A stretch of 64,000 bases of DNA from Bifidobacterium breve (GCA_945878865.1 CAMCUD010000018.1:1-64000); one strand, 5' to 3'. Numbered from the stretch's first letter, positions 43,801 to 51,742 are shown. Made by a program: numbers and translations. Notes: a model not told the origin generated them from the letters alone.

Positions 43801-43892
43801 CGCGGCTGGGGTTCGAGGTGCGGCTCGCGGGACCCGGCGCGCGGACCACGAGCACGCGGGTCTCGGCCCGACCCCCGTCCGGCCAGGGATGA
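40869..43892 (+). CDS. Large secreted repeat protein, unknown function
   Basis: A 1007-residue exported protein with a signal peptide (about 1-32). It is built from about four diverged modules of roughly 200 residues: each has a strand ending in L/M-P-x-G-L, then C-x5-12-C-P-x-x-S-x-V/I-G, then a G-x-V-Y/F-L-x-E strand, then a segment with L-x-x-x-D/E-L-T-x-x-G-G and a C-G. Clear copies lie at about 93-130, 306-372, 517-572 and 700-790. The small secreted protein at 36480 has one such module. A basic, Arg-rich C-terminal 80 residues follows. ATG 40869 with GGAGGAG upstream; an ATG at 40893 is the alternative. Cell-surface lipid binding or scaffolding is speculation. Confidence 0.78.
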   Translation: MVQGQRGAMALRGISLVAATALLLVLASSASATVRITGLVAQPISASAACTTAPPPAVDAPAGAHRDLCVSVSLDGGGDRFGGGDDARNVAMHLPPGLVGNPTAAPTCAVAAFKAGRCAADTQVGAVTASVETLITMSVKGEIFNLAPSGAEPARLGLQVADPVFGLATLRMDAPITIRTTTDSGLDTAVLDVPRSFAGLPIEMRRISMRLWGSESDHPSLRSSFVTLPTDCAQKTSSVDVTSWQGSTDTATASFTPTGCDQVPFEPAVRFSTDTRRTETPTALTASITFPEQDEPRVQAHLDSARIVMPLGIEPSPSIGSDPSLVVCTAEQLGLGQAGPAACPAGSRVGEARFASYVLPTPLAGSVYLAEPEGDALMRIFILAELGPQRDAPRYKFAIDVEVDDATGQMSAVIDDLPPLPFTDFDLTFRGGDTAVVSTPRDCGTASGALTLLPDSGGAARTLDAAVTVDEGCGDNQAFSPSIGLAVDPLQAGADASLSTIVERPDRQAHLSRMDVSLPTGLLGRLGSLTFCPVAVARAAACPPESRIGRAVVSAGPGGSPVTLTGDVFLTEGINGSLAGMAAAIPARLGPIDLGTIVTVAEIRARGTGDGLDIVSEPFPSRIAGIPVAVRRFELALGSGFAFNATSCAPKEAVARFTSDRGQAAASTTPYQPQGCERLGFKPQIAATVKGPVPRNAHPEISAAVRLAPGQSNASKMRIALPAGLSVDFENLSSICTQAQFEARACPPASAAARLRATTPVWPTPLEGVGYVLQRPGAALPELGVQVDGPIPLALTGSIEIGTDKRLSTVFAGLPDVPLSEIELTLTGGPKGLLVATKDLCTGNAPRFDGTLDAHSGAATKISVAAQTTGCRPSATVQSGSLRDGRPAVTLRADSGQQRLSDVRLRLPSGMRMASAQSVRKRLKLTAVGGDRRRARVTVGRESIRVRVPAAASVRRLTLRLDKGAVRVSSRLRRARSPRLGFEVRLAGPGARTTSTRVSARPPSGQG

Positions 43893-43899
43893 GAAGGCA

Positions 43900-43936
43900 G
43901 GCCGCGCGGGCGAGGGGGAGGCGCGCCCGCGCGGCC
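43900..43936. terminator. Bidirectional terminator hairpin
   Basis: A perfect 12-bp stem, GGCCGCGCGGGC (43900-43911) with GCCCGCGCGGCC (43925-43936), and a 13-nt loop, in the 59-nt gap between convergent genes, 8 nt after the secreted-protein stop. No T-tract. Confidence 0.65.
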
Positions 43937-43951
43937 GTTCGGCGGCGTTGA

Positions 43952-44836
43952 TCAGCTGATCGCGGCGCCGCCGAGCTTGTCGGCGATCACGTCGATCGTC
44001 CACGGCTGGTCGGTGTCGATGCCCTCGCCGACCTCCCAGTTGCGCAGGCGGTTGATCTGCCCACCCTGGACGGCGAAGACCTCGCCGGTGACCGGGCAGT
44101 CGGCGGTGGCCAGCCAGGCGACGAGCGGCGAGATGTTCGCCGGATCGAACGCGTCGAACGCATCCGGATCGTCGGGCTTGGCCATCATCGCGCCGATCCC
44201 CGGCACGTCCGCGGTGAGCCGGGTGCGCGCGGTCGGCGCGATCGCGTTGACCCGCACGCCGTAGCGCTCGAGCTCGGCGGCGGCGACGAGCGTCAGCGCC
44301 GCGATCCCCGCCTTCGCCGCGCCGTAGTTGGCCTGGCCGGGGTTCGGGAGGAAGACGCCCGAGCCCGACGCGGTGTTGATGACCGCGGCATTGACCTCCT
44401 CGCCGGCCTTGCTGCGGGCCCGCCAGTGCTCGACGGCGTGACGCAGGGCAGAGAAGTGGCCCTTGAGGTGGACGCGGACGACGGCGTCCCACTCCTCCTC
44501 GGTCATCGCGTTGAGGAACCGGTCACGAAGGATGCCCGCGTTGTTGACGAGCACGTCGACGCGGCCGAACCGGTCGACCGCCGCCTGGATGAGGCGTTCG
44601 GCGCCGGCGAAGTCGGCGACGTCGTCGGTGTTCGCGATCGCCGTGCTGCCGGCGGCTTCGATCTCCGCGACCACGTCGGCGGCCGGGCCCTGGTCGGCGC
44701 CCGTGCCGTCGTTGGCTCCGCCGAGGTCGTTGATGACGACCTGCGCGCCCTCGCGGGCGAACAGCAATGCGTGTTCGCGGCCGATGCCGCGTCCCGCGCC
44801 GGTGATGACCGCGACGCGGCCTTCCAACGCTCCCAT
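43952..44836 (-). CDS. SDR resembling the dehydrogenase unit of peroxisomal-type MFE-2
   Basis: A 294-residue short-chain dehydrogenase with GAGRGIG (13-19), N-D-L-G-G after strand 2 (NAD preference), NNAG (98-101), catalytic Ser157 and Y171-x3-K175. The VVINDLGG-with-inserted-glycine loop and the long C-terminal tail are typical of the 3-hydroxyacyl-CoA dehydrogenase unit of multifunctional enzyme type 2 (17-beta-HSD4 like), used for bulky acyl-CoAs. Predicted to oxidise the 3-hydroxyacyl-CoA formed by the MaoC hydratase. ATG at 44836 with GAGGAG just upstream; divergent from the second TetR gene across the repeat operator. Confidence 0.9.
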   Translation of the reverse strand: MGALEGRVAVITGAGRGIGREHALLFAREGAQVVINDLGGANDGTGADQGPAADVVAEIEAAGSTAIANTDDVADFAGAERLIQAAVDRFGRVDVLVNNAGILRDRFLNAMTEEEWDAVVRVHLKGHFSALRHAVEHWRARSKAGEEVNAAVINTASGSGVFLPNPGQANYGAAKAGIAALTLVAAAELERYGVRVNAIAPTARTRLTADVPGIGAMMAKPDDPDAFDAFDPANISPLVAWLATADCPVTGEVFAVQGGQINRLRNWEVGEGIDTDQPWTIDVIADKLGGAAIS

Positions 44837-44881
44837 GTGGTGCTCCTCTCGTAGGTGGGCGGCAGGCGCCGCCGTCGACTT

Positions 44882-44911
44882 AATACATACCAGCTTGACT
44901 GTTTGTTTCAT
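44882..44911. promoter_or_regulatory. Repeat operator site 9 (divergent, SDR / TetR)
   Basis: AATAC then ATACCAGC (44887-44894), 2-nt spacer, GACTGTTT (44897-44904) then GTTTCAT. It lies 45 nt from the SDR start and 20-26 nt from the TetR ATG, so it can control both promoters and gives autoregulation. Confidence 0.7.
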
Positions 44912-44930
44912 ACCACGTACGGTCCGCGCC

Positions 44931-45584
44931 ATGACGGGTGTCGACCCAGCACCGAGAACGCAGGACGCTCGCCGTGTCGCCACGCGCACGGCGTTGCTCG
45001 ACGCGACCATCGAGTGCCTGATCGTCTTCGGGTACCAGGGCACGACGACCGCGCGGATCGCCGAGCGCGCTGGCGTCTCGCGCGGCGCGCAGATCCATCA
45101 CTTCCACACGAAGGCGGGGCTGGTGGCCGAGGCGCTGCACCAGCTGGCCGAGCGGAGGGCGATGCAGCTGGTTCCCCACCTGGAGCGTCTGCCCGCCGGC
45201 GCCGGCCGGGTGACCGCGGGCCTGGACCTGCTGTGGGACGCGCACACCGATCCGCTGTTCGAAGCGGCGCTGGAGCTGTGGGTGGCCGCGCGCACCGATG
45301 AAGAGCTGCGCGCGCAGCTGGCGCCAGTCGAGCGCGACATCACCAGCCGGCTGCGCGCCGCCGGCCGCCCGGTCTTCGATCCCGACGGCGAGATCGCCGA
45401 CCTGGACACGTGGCTTGATCTCGCACTCGGAACGATGCGTGGCCTGGCCATGCAGCGTTCCCTCCAGCCGCCGGACCGTCGCGCGCCGACGGCACGCGAG
45501 TGGGCGCGGTGGCGCGAGCGCCTCGCGGCGCTCCTACGCGCACCCGCCTTCGCATCACACCCCAGAACAAGGAGCATCACGTGA
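44931..45584 (+). CDS. TetR-family regulator (regulon candidate 2)
   Basis: A 217-residue TetR regulator, close paralogue of the one at 20052. The helix-turn-helix is at about 38-58 with recognition helix SRGAQIHHF. The shared ligand-domain blocks ([25 protein letters not shown]) suggest similar effectors. ATG 44931; the longer in-frame extension upstream runs antisense through the SDR gene. Its stop overlaps the start of the thiolase gene, so repressor and enzyme are co-translated. The operator of the regulon lies directly in front. Confidence 0.9.
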   Translation: MTGVDPAPRTQDARRVATRTALLDATIECLIVFGYQGTTTARIAERAGVSRGAQIHHFHTKAGLVAEALHQLAERRAMQLVPHLERLPAGAGRVTAGLDLLWDAHTDPLFEAALELWVAARTDEELRAQLAPVERDITSRLRAAGRPVFDPDGEIADLDTWLDLALGTMRGLAMQRSLQPPDRRAPTAREWARWRERLAALLRAPAFASHPRTRSIT

Positions 45585-46792
45585 GTAGCAACGGGTCCAA
45601 CCGCGTCTTCGTCATTGGCGTGGGGATGACGAAGTTCGAGAAGCCGGGCAGTCGCGAATGGGACTACCCGGACATGGCCAAGGAGGCCGGCACGAAGGCG
45701 CTGGAGGACGCGGGGGTGGACTACGCGGACATCGAGCGCGCGTTCGCGGGCTACGTGTACGGCGAATCCACCAGCGGGGAGCGGGCGCTGTACGAGTTGG
45801 GGCTCACCGGCCTGCCCATCGTCAACGTCAACAACAACTGCTCCACGGGATCGACCGCGCTGTACCTCGGTCGTGAGGCGGTGCGGGGCGGGCTGGCCGA
45901 CTGCGTGCTCGCGCTCGGCTTCGAGAAGATGCAGAAGGGCTCGCTCGGAGCCACGTTCCATGACCGCGAGCAGCCGACGATGCGCCACTTCATGGCGCTG
46001 TCCGAGCTGTACGAGTTCGAGGCCGCACCCCCCGCCGCGCAGATGTTCGGCAACGCCGGACGGGAGCACATGTCCAACTTCGGGTCCACGCCCGAGCACT
46101 ACGCGTGGATCGGCTGGAAGAACCACAAGCACTCGGTCAACAACCCCTACGCGCAGTTCCAGACCGAGTACACGCTCGACGAGATCAAGGAGGCCCCGCT
46201 GATCTACGAGCCGCTCACGAAGCTTCAGTGCTCGCCGACGAGCGACGGCGCCGGCGCCGCGGTGCTGGCCTCGGAGCGCTTCGTCGACGAGCACGAGCTC
46301 TGGGACCAGGCGGTCGAGATCGTCGCGCAGTCCCTCGTCACGGACATGGAGAGCAGCTTCGGGGACCGCAGCGCCATCAGCGTGGTGGGGTCGAAGATGA
46401 CGCGGCGGGCCGCCGACGAGGTGTACGCGGCGTCGGGCCTCACAGCCGCGGACGTCGACGTCGTCGAGCTCCACGACTGCTTCAGCTGCAATGAGCTGGT
46501 CACCTACGAGGGGCTCGGGCTTGCTGCCGAGGGCGAGGGGCACAAGCTCGTCGAGAACGAGGCGACGACGTACGGCGGCAGTGGCCCCGTCGTCAACCCG
46601 TCCGGCGGGCTGATCAGCAAGGGTCACCCGCTGGGAGCGACCGGCCTGGCGCAGTGCAGCGAGTTGACGTGGCAACTGCGCGGCACCGCCGACAAGCGGC
46701 AGGTCGACGGCGCGGAGGTCGCGCTGCAGCACAACATCGGCATCGGCGGGGCGGTGGTCGTGACGTTGTATCGCCCGGCTGCTGCCGCCTAA
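45581..46792 (+). CDS. SCP2/lipid-transfer-type thiolase
   Basis: A 403-residue thiolase of the SCP-x/Ltp group, acting in the last step of beta-oxidation of branched or steroid-like chains. Catalytic Cys87 lies in [16 protein letters not shown] and the C-terminal [14 protein letters not shown] supply the histidine and the second active-site region. The degradative type normally has a second Cys near the C-terminus; here the corresponding region reads QHNIGIGG, which matches the Ltp-like subfamily. GTG at 45581 with AAGGAG upstream, overlapping the TetR stop by 4 nt. Confidence 0.92.
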   Translation: MSSNGSNRVFVIGVGMTKFEKPGSREWDYPDMAKEAGTKALEDAGVDYADIERAFAGYVYGESTSGERALYELGLTGLPIVNVNNNCSTGSTALYLGREAVRGGLADCVLALGFEKMQKGSLGATFHDREQPTMRHFMALSELYEFEAAPPAAQMFGNAGREHMSNFGSTPEHYAWIGWKNHKHSVNNPYAQFQTEYTLDEIKEAPLIYEPLTKLQCSPTSDGAGAAVLASERFVDEHELWDQAVEIVAQSLVTDMESSFGDRSAISVVGSKMTRRAADEVYAASGLTAADVDVVELHDCFSCNELVTYEGLGLAAEGEGHKLVENEATTYGGSGPVVNPSGGLISKGHPLGATGLAQCSELTWQLRGTADKRQVDGAEVALQHNIGIGGAVVVTLYRPAAAA

Positions 46793-46795
46793 CAA

Positions 46796-46823
46796 GATAC
46801 ATACGGTCACGACCGTATCTGAA
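46796..46823. promoter_or_regulatory. Repeat operator site 10 (upstream of SRPBCC gene)
   Basis: AGATAC precedes a perfect dyad ATACGGTC (46801-46808) facing GACCGTAT (46811-46818), 2-nt spacer. It begins directly after the thiolase stop and ends about 35 nt before the SRPBCC ATG. The covarying G/C change in both arms relative to other copies supports a real two-fold site. Confidence 0.75.
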
Positions 46824-46853
46824 CGTTCCATCACCACCAACAGGAGGCCATCG

Positions 46854-47282
46854 ATGCCCACCATCACCAAGACCGCCGAGCTCGCCGCCGCACCCGACAA
46901 GGTGTGGGCCACGCTCACCGACTTCGCCACGTACGGCGACTGGAACGTCGTCCACGTCGGGTTCCCCGACGGCGCGCCGGACGCCGTCGCGGAGGCCGCG
47001 ACGTTCAAGGAGAAGGTGAAGATCATGGGCATGCCCGGCGAAGTGACCTGGACGGTCGCGGCCGCGGAGGAGCCCTCGAAGCTCGAGCTCGCGGGCGCCG
47101 GCCCGATGGGCACGACGATGCGGACCCTCTACCGGCTGGAGCCCAATGGCGACGGCACGCTGCTGACCTACGAGAGCGAGTTCGGCGGTGCGGCGCTCGC
47201 GGCGATGGCGGGGCCGCTCACGAAGGAGTCCGACAAGGCCGCCTCCCAGTCGATCGAGAAGCTCACGGGCCTGCTCGGCTGA
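46854..47282 (+). CDS. SRPBCC (START-like) family protein
   Basis: A 142-residue helix-grip fold protein with the usual lead ITKTAELAAAPDKVWATLTDFATYGDWN and a C-terminal long helix. The fold binds hydrophobic ligands in a cavity; functions range from polyketide cyclisation to lipid carriage. SD-like CAGGAGG lies before the ATG. It is the last gene under the repeated operator, so a role in handling the lipid or its intermediates is likely. Confidence 0.85.
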   Translation: MPTITKTAELAAAPDKVWATLTDFATYGDWNVVHVGFPDGAPDAVAEAATFKEKVKIMGMPGEVTWTVAAAEEPSKLELAGAGPMGTTMRTLYRLEPNGDGTLLTYESEFGGAALAAMAGPLTKESDKAASQSIEKLTGLLG

Positions 47283-47314
47283 GGCGAGTACCCGCGCTCG
47301 AGCTGGGGCGCCTC

Positions 47315-47352
47315 GGCGGGGGAGAACGGGCCGGCGCCCGTTCTCCCCCGCC
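47315..47352. terminator. Strong bidirectional terminator
   Basis: A perfect 16-bp stem, GGCGGGGGAGAACGGG (47315-47330) with CCCGTTCTCCCCCGCC (47337-47352), and a 6-nt loop, between the convergent SRPBCC and FUSC genes. It closes both the lipid cluster and the opposite operon. Confidence 0.85.
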
Positions 47353-47356
47353 GTCT

Positions 47357-49540
47357 TCATCGGCGTGGGAGGGCGCCGCCCGCGCCCGTGAGCAGTGGCT
47401 CGAGCTCGTGCAGGACCCGCAGGTGACGGTGGGTCCAAGCGATCGCGAGGCCGTCGAGGACGCCGTCGCCATCCTCGACGACGAGGCGATCCGGCGTGAG
47501 GTCCGGTCCGGCTTCCGGTTCGGGCACAGGCTCGCCGTTGGCGACGGCCCGGCCGAACCCCGCGTACCACGCGCATCGACGGTGGGTGTCCGCGCGGAGG
47601 TCGGCGGCGGCCGCGGCCACGTGGGGGAGACGTTCGTCGATCGGGCGCAGACGCCCGAGCCGGCCGCCTTCCAGCAGCCGGGCGATGCTGCGGATGCGCC
47701 GCGCGCCGGTCGACAGGATGCCGAGCTCACCGAGCGCGCCCCCGCCCGAGCCGCGCTCGGCGAGGTAGTCGCGGACGGTCGCGTCGAGCACCTGGCCGCT
47801 GCGAAACGCCTCGTCGGCGAGATCGGCGGGAGGCCGGTCGTCGCCCAGCAGCGCGTCGATCGTGCCCTGCAGGTAGGCGCCCGCGCGCTCGTAGCCGTCG
47901 CCGATGGAGCGGCGCAGCACGGCGGACGCGCCGCGCGGCCAGAGCAGCACGCCCACCGCCAGGCTGATGGCGGCGCCGATCGCGACATCCTCGATCCGGA
48001 CGAGCCCGACCTGCCAGCCCGCCGGCTCGAGCAGGTTGAAGAGGATGAGCACGGTCATGGAGAACGCCGCCTGTCCGGCGGTGAAGGAGACCGCGCGCGG
48101 CGCGTAGGCGGCCAGGCCGCAGGCGAACGGCAGCAGGACCCACAGCGCCGCGCGGCTCTCGTCGACAAGCACGACGAGCAAGCCGCCGGCGACGATGCCC
48201 AGGAACGTTCCGAGCAGCGCGCGCTCGATCGTCGCGCCGGTGGTCATCGCGTTCGAACGCAGGACCGACATCGTCCCGAGCACGACCCAGAAGGCGTGGT
48301 CGAGGTCGGCGAGCTCGGCGACCAGCACCGCGGCCGCCAAGCCGACGGCGCCCCGCAGGCTGTTGCGCAGCCACACGGAGCGCAGGGTGGCGTGGGCGTG
48401 CACCACGTCGGTGCGTGACCCGGCGCTCGAGCGCAGCGCCACCCATGGCGGGTCGTCGACGCGGACCCCCATGCAGTCCAGCGCCTGCGACGCGATCTCG
48501 ACGACGGTGAACGAGAGCATCCGCAGGCGGTAGCCCTCATCGACCTCGCCGGTCACGTCACCAGCGCCGGCCGGCGCCTCGGAGAAGAACGCGATCACCG
48601 CGTCGCCGAGCTCCTGATGACAGCGCTCGAGGGCGTGCATGTCCCTGAGCAGCGCGTCGGCGTCGCCCTCGCGGCGCAGGACGGCGCCCGAGCCGTGGAG
48701 CGCCGTGGCGGCCAGCAGGTCGATGGTCCGCCTGTGCTCGGCGAACACGGTGTCGTCGGCCCGCGGGAGGGCGGCGAGCCGGACGAGCAGCGCGAGGTCG
48801 TCGATGAGGCGGGCCAGTGCGGCGGATCGTCCGGCGGTCCCGCTCGGGCGGTGCTGCATGGCGAGGAAGTCCTGGCGCGCCGCCTGCAGCCGCGTGACGG
48901 CCTCGTCGATGCAGGCCTCGGCCCGTGCGTCGTCGCCGGTGACGCGTGCTGCGATCGCGTCCGCGAAGGCGTCGCACGTCGTGCCCGCCTTGGTCCGGAC
49001 GATGTCCCGGGGGCGGCGAGGCCAGAGCAGGAGGACGGCCGCCGTCGCGAGCACGGCGGCGATGGCCCATCCCAGGAGGCGCTCGGGAACCGCGGAGGCC
49101 GGCGCGGGCACCATGACGGGGAGGACGAACGCGAGGATCGCCGCCGACTGCGCGGCGGCGATGTGCTCGTCGAGCACGCCCGCGTACAGGACGACGAACG
49201 CGACCGCGCCCATCGCGAGCACGGCGGGAACCGTCATCTCAGACAACAGCGTCCCGGCCGGGATGAACACGAGTCCGGTTGCGGCGAGCATCGCGTAGGC
49301 GCGCAGCCGGGCGCTGGGCGGCCCGCCGAAGTCGACGAAGACCAGCATCGCCATTGAGCCGAAGGCTGCGAACAGCGCGGTCTGCGGGCGATCGAGGACC
49401 TCGAGGCCGAGAGCGAACGCCACCGGCACCACGAGCCCGGCGCGGACGGCGCCCTTGAGCGCGAAGCGTCCCGGGTCCCTCGGCCACCAACTGGACTGCC
49501 GTGCGCGCGCCGCCGGGGCGGCCCTCGCACGGTCGGCCAT
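47357..49540 (-). CDS. FUSC-family membrane protein
   Basis: A 727-residue protein with two blocks of about six transmembrane helices (about 28-170 and 395-540) separated by a cytosolic helical domain, the layout of the FUSC/aromatic-acid-exporter-like (YccS/AaeB) family. A proline-rich motif and the AVGVLLWPRG loops between helices recur in both halves. Substrate unknown; family members export aromatic acids or are implicated in envelope stress. ATG 49540 shares a base with the upstream stop (TGATG), so it is the last gene of a four-gene coupled operon. Confidence 0.85.
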   Translation of the reverse strand: MADRARAAPAARARQSSWWPRDPGRFALKGAVRAGLVVPVAFALGLEVLDRPQTALFAAFGSMAMLVFVDFGGPPSARLRAYAMLAATGLVFIPAGTLLSEMTVPAVLAMGAVAFVVLYAGVLDEHIAAAQSAAILAFVLPVMVPAPASAVPERLLGWAIAAVLATAAVLLLWPRRPRDIVRTKAGTTCDAFADAIAARVTGDDARAEACIDEAVTRLQAARQDFLAMQHRPSGTAGRSAALARLIDDLALLVRLAALPRADDTVFAEHRRTIDLLAATALHGSGAVLRREGDADALLRDMHALERCHQELGDAVIAFFSEAPAGAGDVTGEVDEGYRLRMLSFTVVEIASQALDCMGVRVDDPPWVALRSSAGSRTDVVHAHATLRSVWLRNSLRGAVGLAAAVLVAELADLDHAFWVVLGTMSVLRSNAMTTGATIERALLGTFLGIVAGGLLVVLVDESRAALWVLLPFACGLAAYAPRAVSFTAGQAAFSMTVLILFNLLEPAGWQVGLVRIEDVAIGAAISLAVGVLLWPRGASAVLRRSIGDGYERAGAYLQGTIDALLGDDRPPADLADEAFRSGQVLDATVRDYLAERGSGGGALGELGILSTGARRIRSIARLLEGGRLGRLRPIDERLPHVAAAAADLRADTHRRCAWYAGFGRAVANGEPVPEPEAGPDLTPDRLVVEDGDGVLDGLAIAWTHRHLRVLHELEPLLTGAGGALPRR

Positions 49541-50433
49541 CAGAAGATCCCGACGAGATCGACGCCGACGGCGCCTTCGATGATGATGTAGATCGCCGCC
49601 GCCGCGATGAGGAACACCACGAGCGCGAGCAGGCGGCCGAGGATCCGGCGGCGCCGGAGCTTCGCGCGGCGCTCGACCTGCATCCGCTTCAGCGTGGCCT
49701 CGTAGACCGCCTCGTGCTCGGCGGTGGCCGGCGGTGCGACCCGCCGGGGCGCCGGGAGCGGATCCACGTCCTCCGCATCATCGTCGTCCTCGTCCCGCGG
49801 GGTGTCGGGATGGCTGCCGTTGCGCGGAGGCGACGCGAGGTCCTCGGGGGTCTCCTCGGCTTCGATCTCGTCGAGCCAGGTCGCCTGCGGACGAGCCGGC
49901 GCGGGCTCGCGCTCGGCCGCCTGCTCGGCGTCGGCCCGGACGCGCGCGAGCTCGGCCTCGGTCTCCACGAGGCGGGCCTGCGTCTCCTCGAGTTCGCGGC
50001 GCGCCTCGGAGAGGTCGACCACGAGCGAGCCCCAGGTCTGACCCTCAACCTCATCTCGAGGGTGAGGGTCCAGCGGCGCGGTGTCTCGCGCGGGGTCGGG
50101 GAGATCGAGGGTCGCCGAACGCCCGACGGCGAGGGCGAACCGGGCGCTGTCGTCGTCGGTCAGCGTGCGGGGGACGGCGAACGCGGCGGTCCAGGTCGAG
50201 GGGTCCGGGCCGGCGTGCGCAGTGTGCGCCTCGACGGCCTTGAACTCCGCGCTGCCGTCCGGCGTGGTGACGACGAGGCGTGGCCGGCCCGCCGAGCGCT
50301 TGGACGACGCATGGAACACGCCGGCGAGCTCGAGGATCGCGATCTCGTCGTGCGCGGCGACGAGGACGTTGCGGCTCGGCTCGAAGCGGATCGCGTCCGA
50401 TCCACTGCGCGACGCGCGCTCGCCGACGGCCAT
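49540..50433 (-). CDS. Membrane-anchored protein of unknown function with coiled-coil segment
   Basis: A 297-residue protein: an N-terminal 125-residue beta-rich domain with no recognised family (begins MAVGERASRSGSD), a Glu/Arg/Ala-rich coiled coil (about 135-175), a long acidic Pro-rich linker (DEDDDDAEDVD), and a single C-terminal transmembrane helix preceded by an Arg/Lys cluster. Topology suggests a cytosolic body tail-anchored in the membrane. ATG at 50433 shares a base with the previous stop. The much longer upstream frame is a shadow of the neighbour. Confidence 0.75.
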   Translation of the reverse strand: MAVGERASRSGSDAIRFEPSRNVLVAAHDEIAILELAGVFHASSKRSAGRPRLVVTTPDGSAEFKAVEAHTAHAGPDPSTWTAAFAVPRTLTDDDSARFALAVGRSATLDLPDPARDTAPLDPHPRDEVEGQTWGSLVVDLSEARRELEETQARLVETEAELARVRADAEQAAEREPAPARPQATWLDEIEAEETPEDLASPPRNGSHPDTPRDEDDDDAEDVDPLPAPRRVAPPATAEHEAVYEATLKRMQVERRAKLRRRRILGRLLALVVFLIAAAAIYIIIEGAVGVDLVGIF

Positions 50434-51080
50434 CAGTCGCCCTCGGGGTCCTGGTCGGCGGGACCGCTGGGCCGCAGGAGGGACTGGTGCCGGCTGGGCG
50501 GCGCCTCGGTCGGCGCGGGCCCGGCGGCCGGTCGCGGCGCGGTGGCCGGCGCGTCGTCGGCCGGCGGGGCGCTCCACGACGGCGGGGCGGTGGGCGCGAT
50601 CGGCGCGCCGTCGTCGATGTCGACCTCCTCCCGGCCGCCGACGCTGACGGTGACGGAGACGCGCGCGAGGTCCAGCAGGCCGGCGACGAGGATGACGAGC
50701 GCCCCGAACAGCGCGAGCCACGCCCCGAAGCCGAGGCTTGCGTCCTGGGCGACGGGCGGGGGTTCGACCATCGTCGCGAACACGGCGATGAGCGCCGCGC
50801 CGCCCGCGATCGGGACGCCGCGCCGGTCCGTTCCCGGGTCGACCTCCAGGAGCCGGAGCGTCGCGGTGACCCCCACGTAGAGGGCCAGGAAGATCAGGAC
50901 GAGATCCAGCAGCTCGAACAGCGACCACGCGCTGCCGCCCGGGTCGAACCACGTCAGGAACGGGCTGACGAGCAGGAGGACCGCGCCGAAGAGCGCCGCG
51001 AGCGAGGCGGCTTCGAATCGCTGGGGTTCTTCGGTCACGTCGAAGGCCACGGTAGGCGGTCCTCCGGAGGGGTCGGTCAA
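50433..51080 (-). CDS. Four-helix membrane protein with proline-rich tail
   Basis: A 215-residue protein with about four transmembrane helices (about 25-45, 55-78, 88-108, 118-140) and a Pro/Ala-rich cytosolic tail of about 65 residues. No family recognised. It overlaps the upstream lipoprotein gene by 4 nt (ATGA) and the downstream gene by 1 nt, so translation is coupled. It probably forms a complex with the neighbours. Confidence 0.75.
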   Translation of the reverse strand: MTDPSGGPPTVAFDVTEEPQRFEAASLAALFGAVLLLVSPFLTWFDPGGSAWSLFELLDLVLIFLALYVGVTATLRLLEVDPGTDRRGVPIAGGAALIAVFATMVEPPPVAQDASLGFGAWLALFGALVILVAGLLDLARVSVTVSVGGREEVDIDDGAPIAPTAPPSWSAPPADDAPATAPRPAAGPAPTEAPPSRHQSLLRPSGPADQDPEGD

Positions 51081-51667
51081 TCGATCGGGCGCACGATGGT
51101 GCCGGTCTCGGGGTTCACGAAGGTCTGCGGCGGGACCTTGCGGACCCGGACGCGGAACGTGCCCTCCGGGACACCGCCACCGGCCAGCTCAGCCTTCGCG
51201 CTGCCCGTGAGATTCCCTGCGACCCGCCAGCGCAGCGTGTGGGTGCCGGCGACGACGGGCGTCATCCGCCAGACGTACTCCTGCTCGGCGTTCGGCGCGA
51301 GCCCGCCCAGCGCCCAGGTGCTCACGTACGCGGTCACCCCGGCGCGCGGCGCGTCGTCGACGATCCACACGGGCGACTGGGGATCGGCGATGCCCGGCTG
51401 CTCGTTGAGCTCGTTGATCCCGTCAAGCGAGACGGCCACGTTCGGGATCGTCTCCGTGCCCGCGTTGCGGACGGTGACGCGCAGGGTGGAGGTCTTGGCG
51501 AGCCGCTGGAGCTTCGGGAACGACGCCGTGACGATGTCGACCTTGTACGTGCCGGCCTTGTCGCCCGCGTCCTGCTCCTCGTCGCCGCCACCGCAGCCCG
51601 ACAGGGCCAGCAGGCCCATCAGAGCCGCCGGCGCGACCCATCGGACGAACGCCGCAGACCCCCGCAT
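51077..51667 (-). CDS. Lipoprotein of unknown function
   Basis: A 196-residue predicted lipoprotein: a lipobox L-A-L-S-G-C25 ends the signal sequence, followed by a GGGDEE linker and an immunoglobulin-like beta-sandwich (repeated beta motifs such as TLRVTVRNAGTETIPNV and TLRWRVAGNLTG, the CARDB/DUF11 style). The ATG at 51667 is preferred; a GTG six codons earlier is possible. No SD is seen upstream, so it may be leaderless. First gene of the operon that ends with the FUSC protein, and divergent from the mce operon. Confidence 0.78.
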   Translation of the reverse strand: MRGSAAFVRWVAPAALMGLLALSGCGGGDEEQDAGDKAGTYKVDIVTASFPKLQRLAKTSTLRVTVRNAGTETIPNVAVSLDGINELNEQPGIADPQSPVWIVDDAPRAGVTAYVSTWALGGLAPNAEQEYVWRMTPVVAGTHTLRWRVAGNLTGSAKAELAGGGVPEGTFRVRVRKVPPQTFVNPETGTIVRPID

Positions 51668-51742
51668 CGGCGGCGAACGTAGCACAGGGACATGACCGCA
51701 GACGCTCCTTCTGTTGTGCGCGTGTTAGCGAGCCCGTTGCCG

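Noticed and set aside
40839-44492. 1217-codon minus-strand frame
   Set aside because: Lies opposite the secreted repeat protein and is Arg/Gly-rich; its only credible part is the SDR gene in another frame.
20012-46823. Interpreting the repeated dyads as a CRISPR or mobile-element repeat
   Set aside because: Copies are irregularly spaced over 27 kb, imperfect outside the arms, and sit in promoter gaps.
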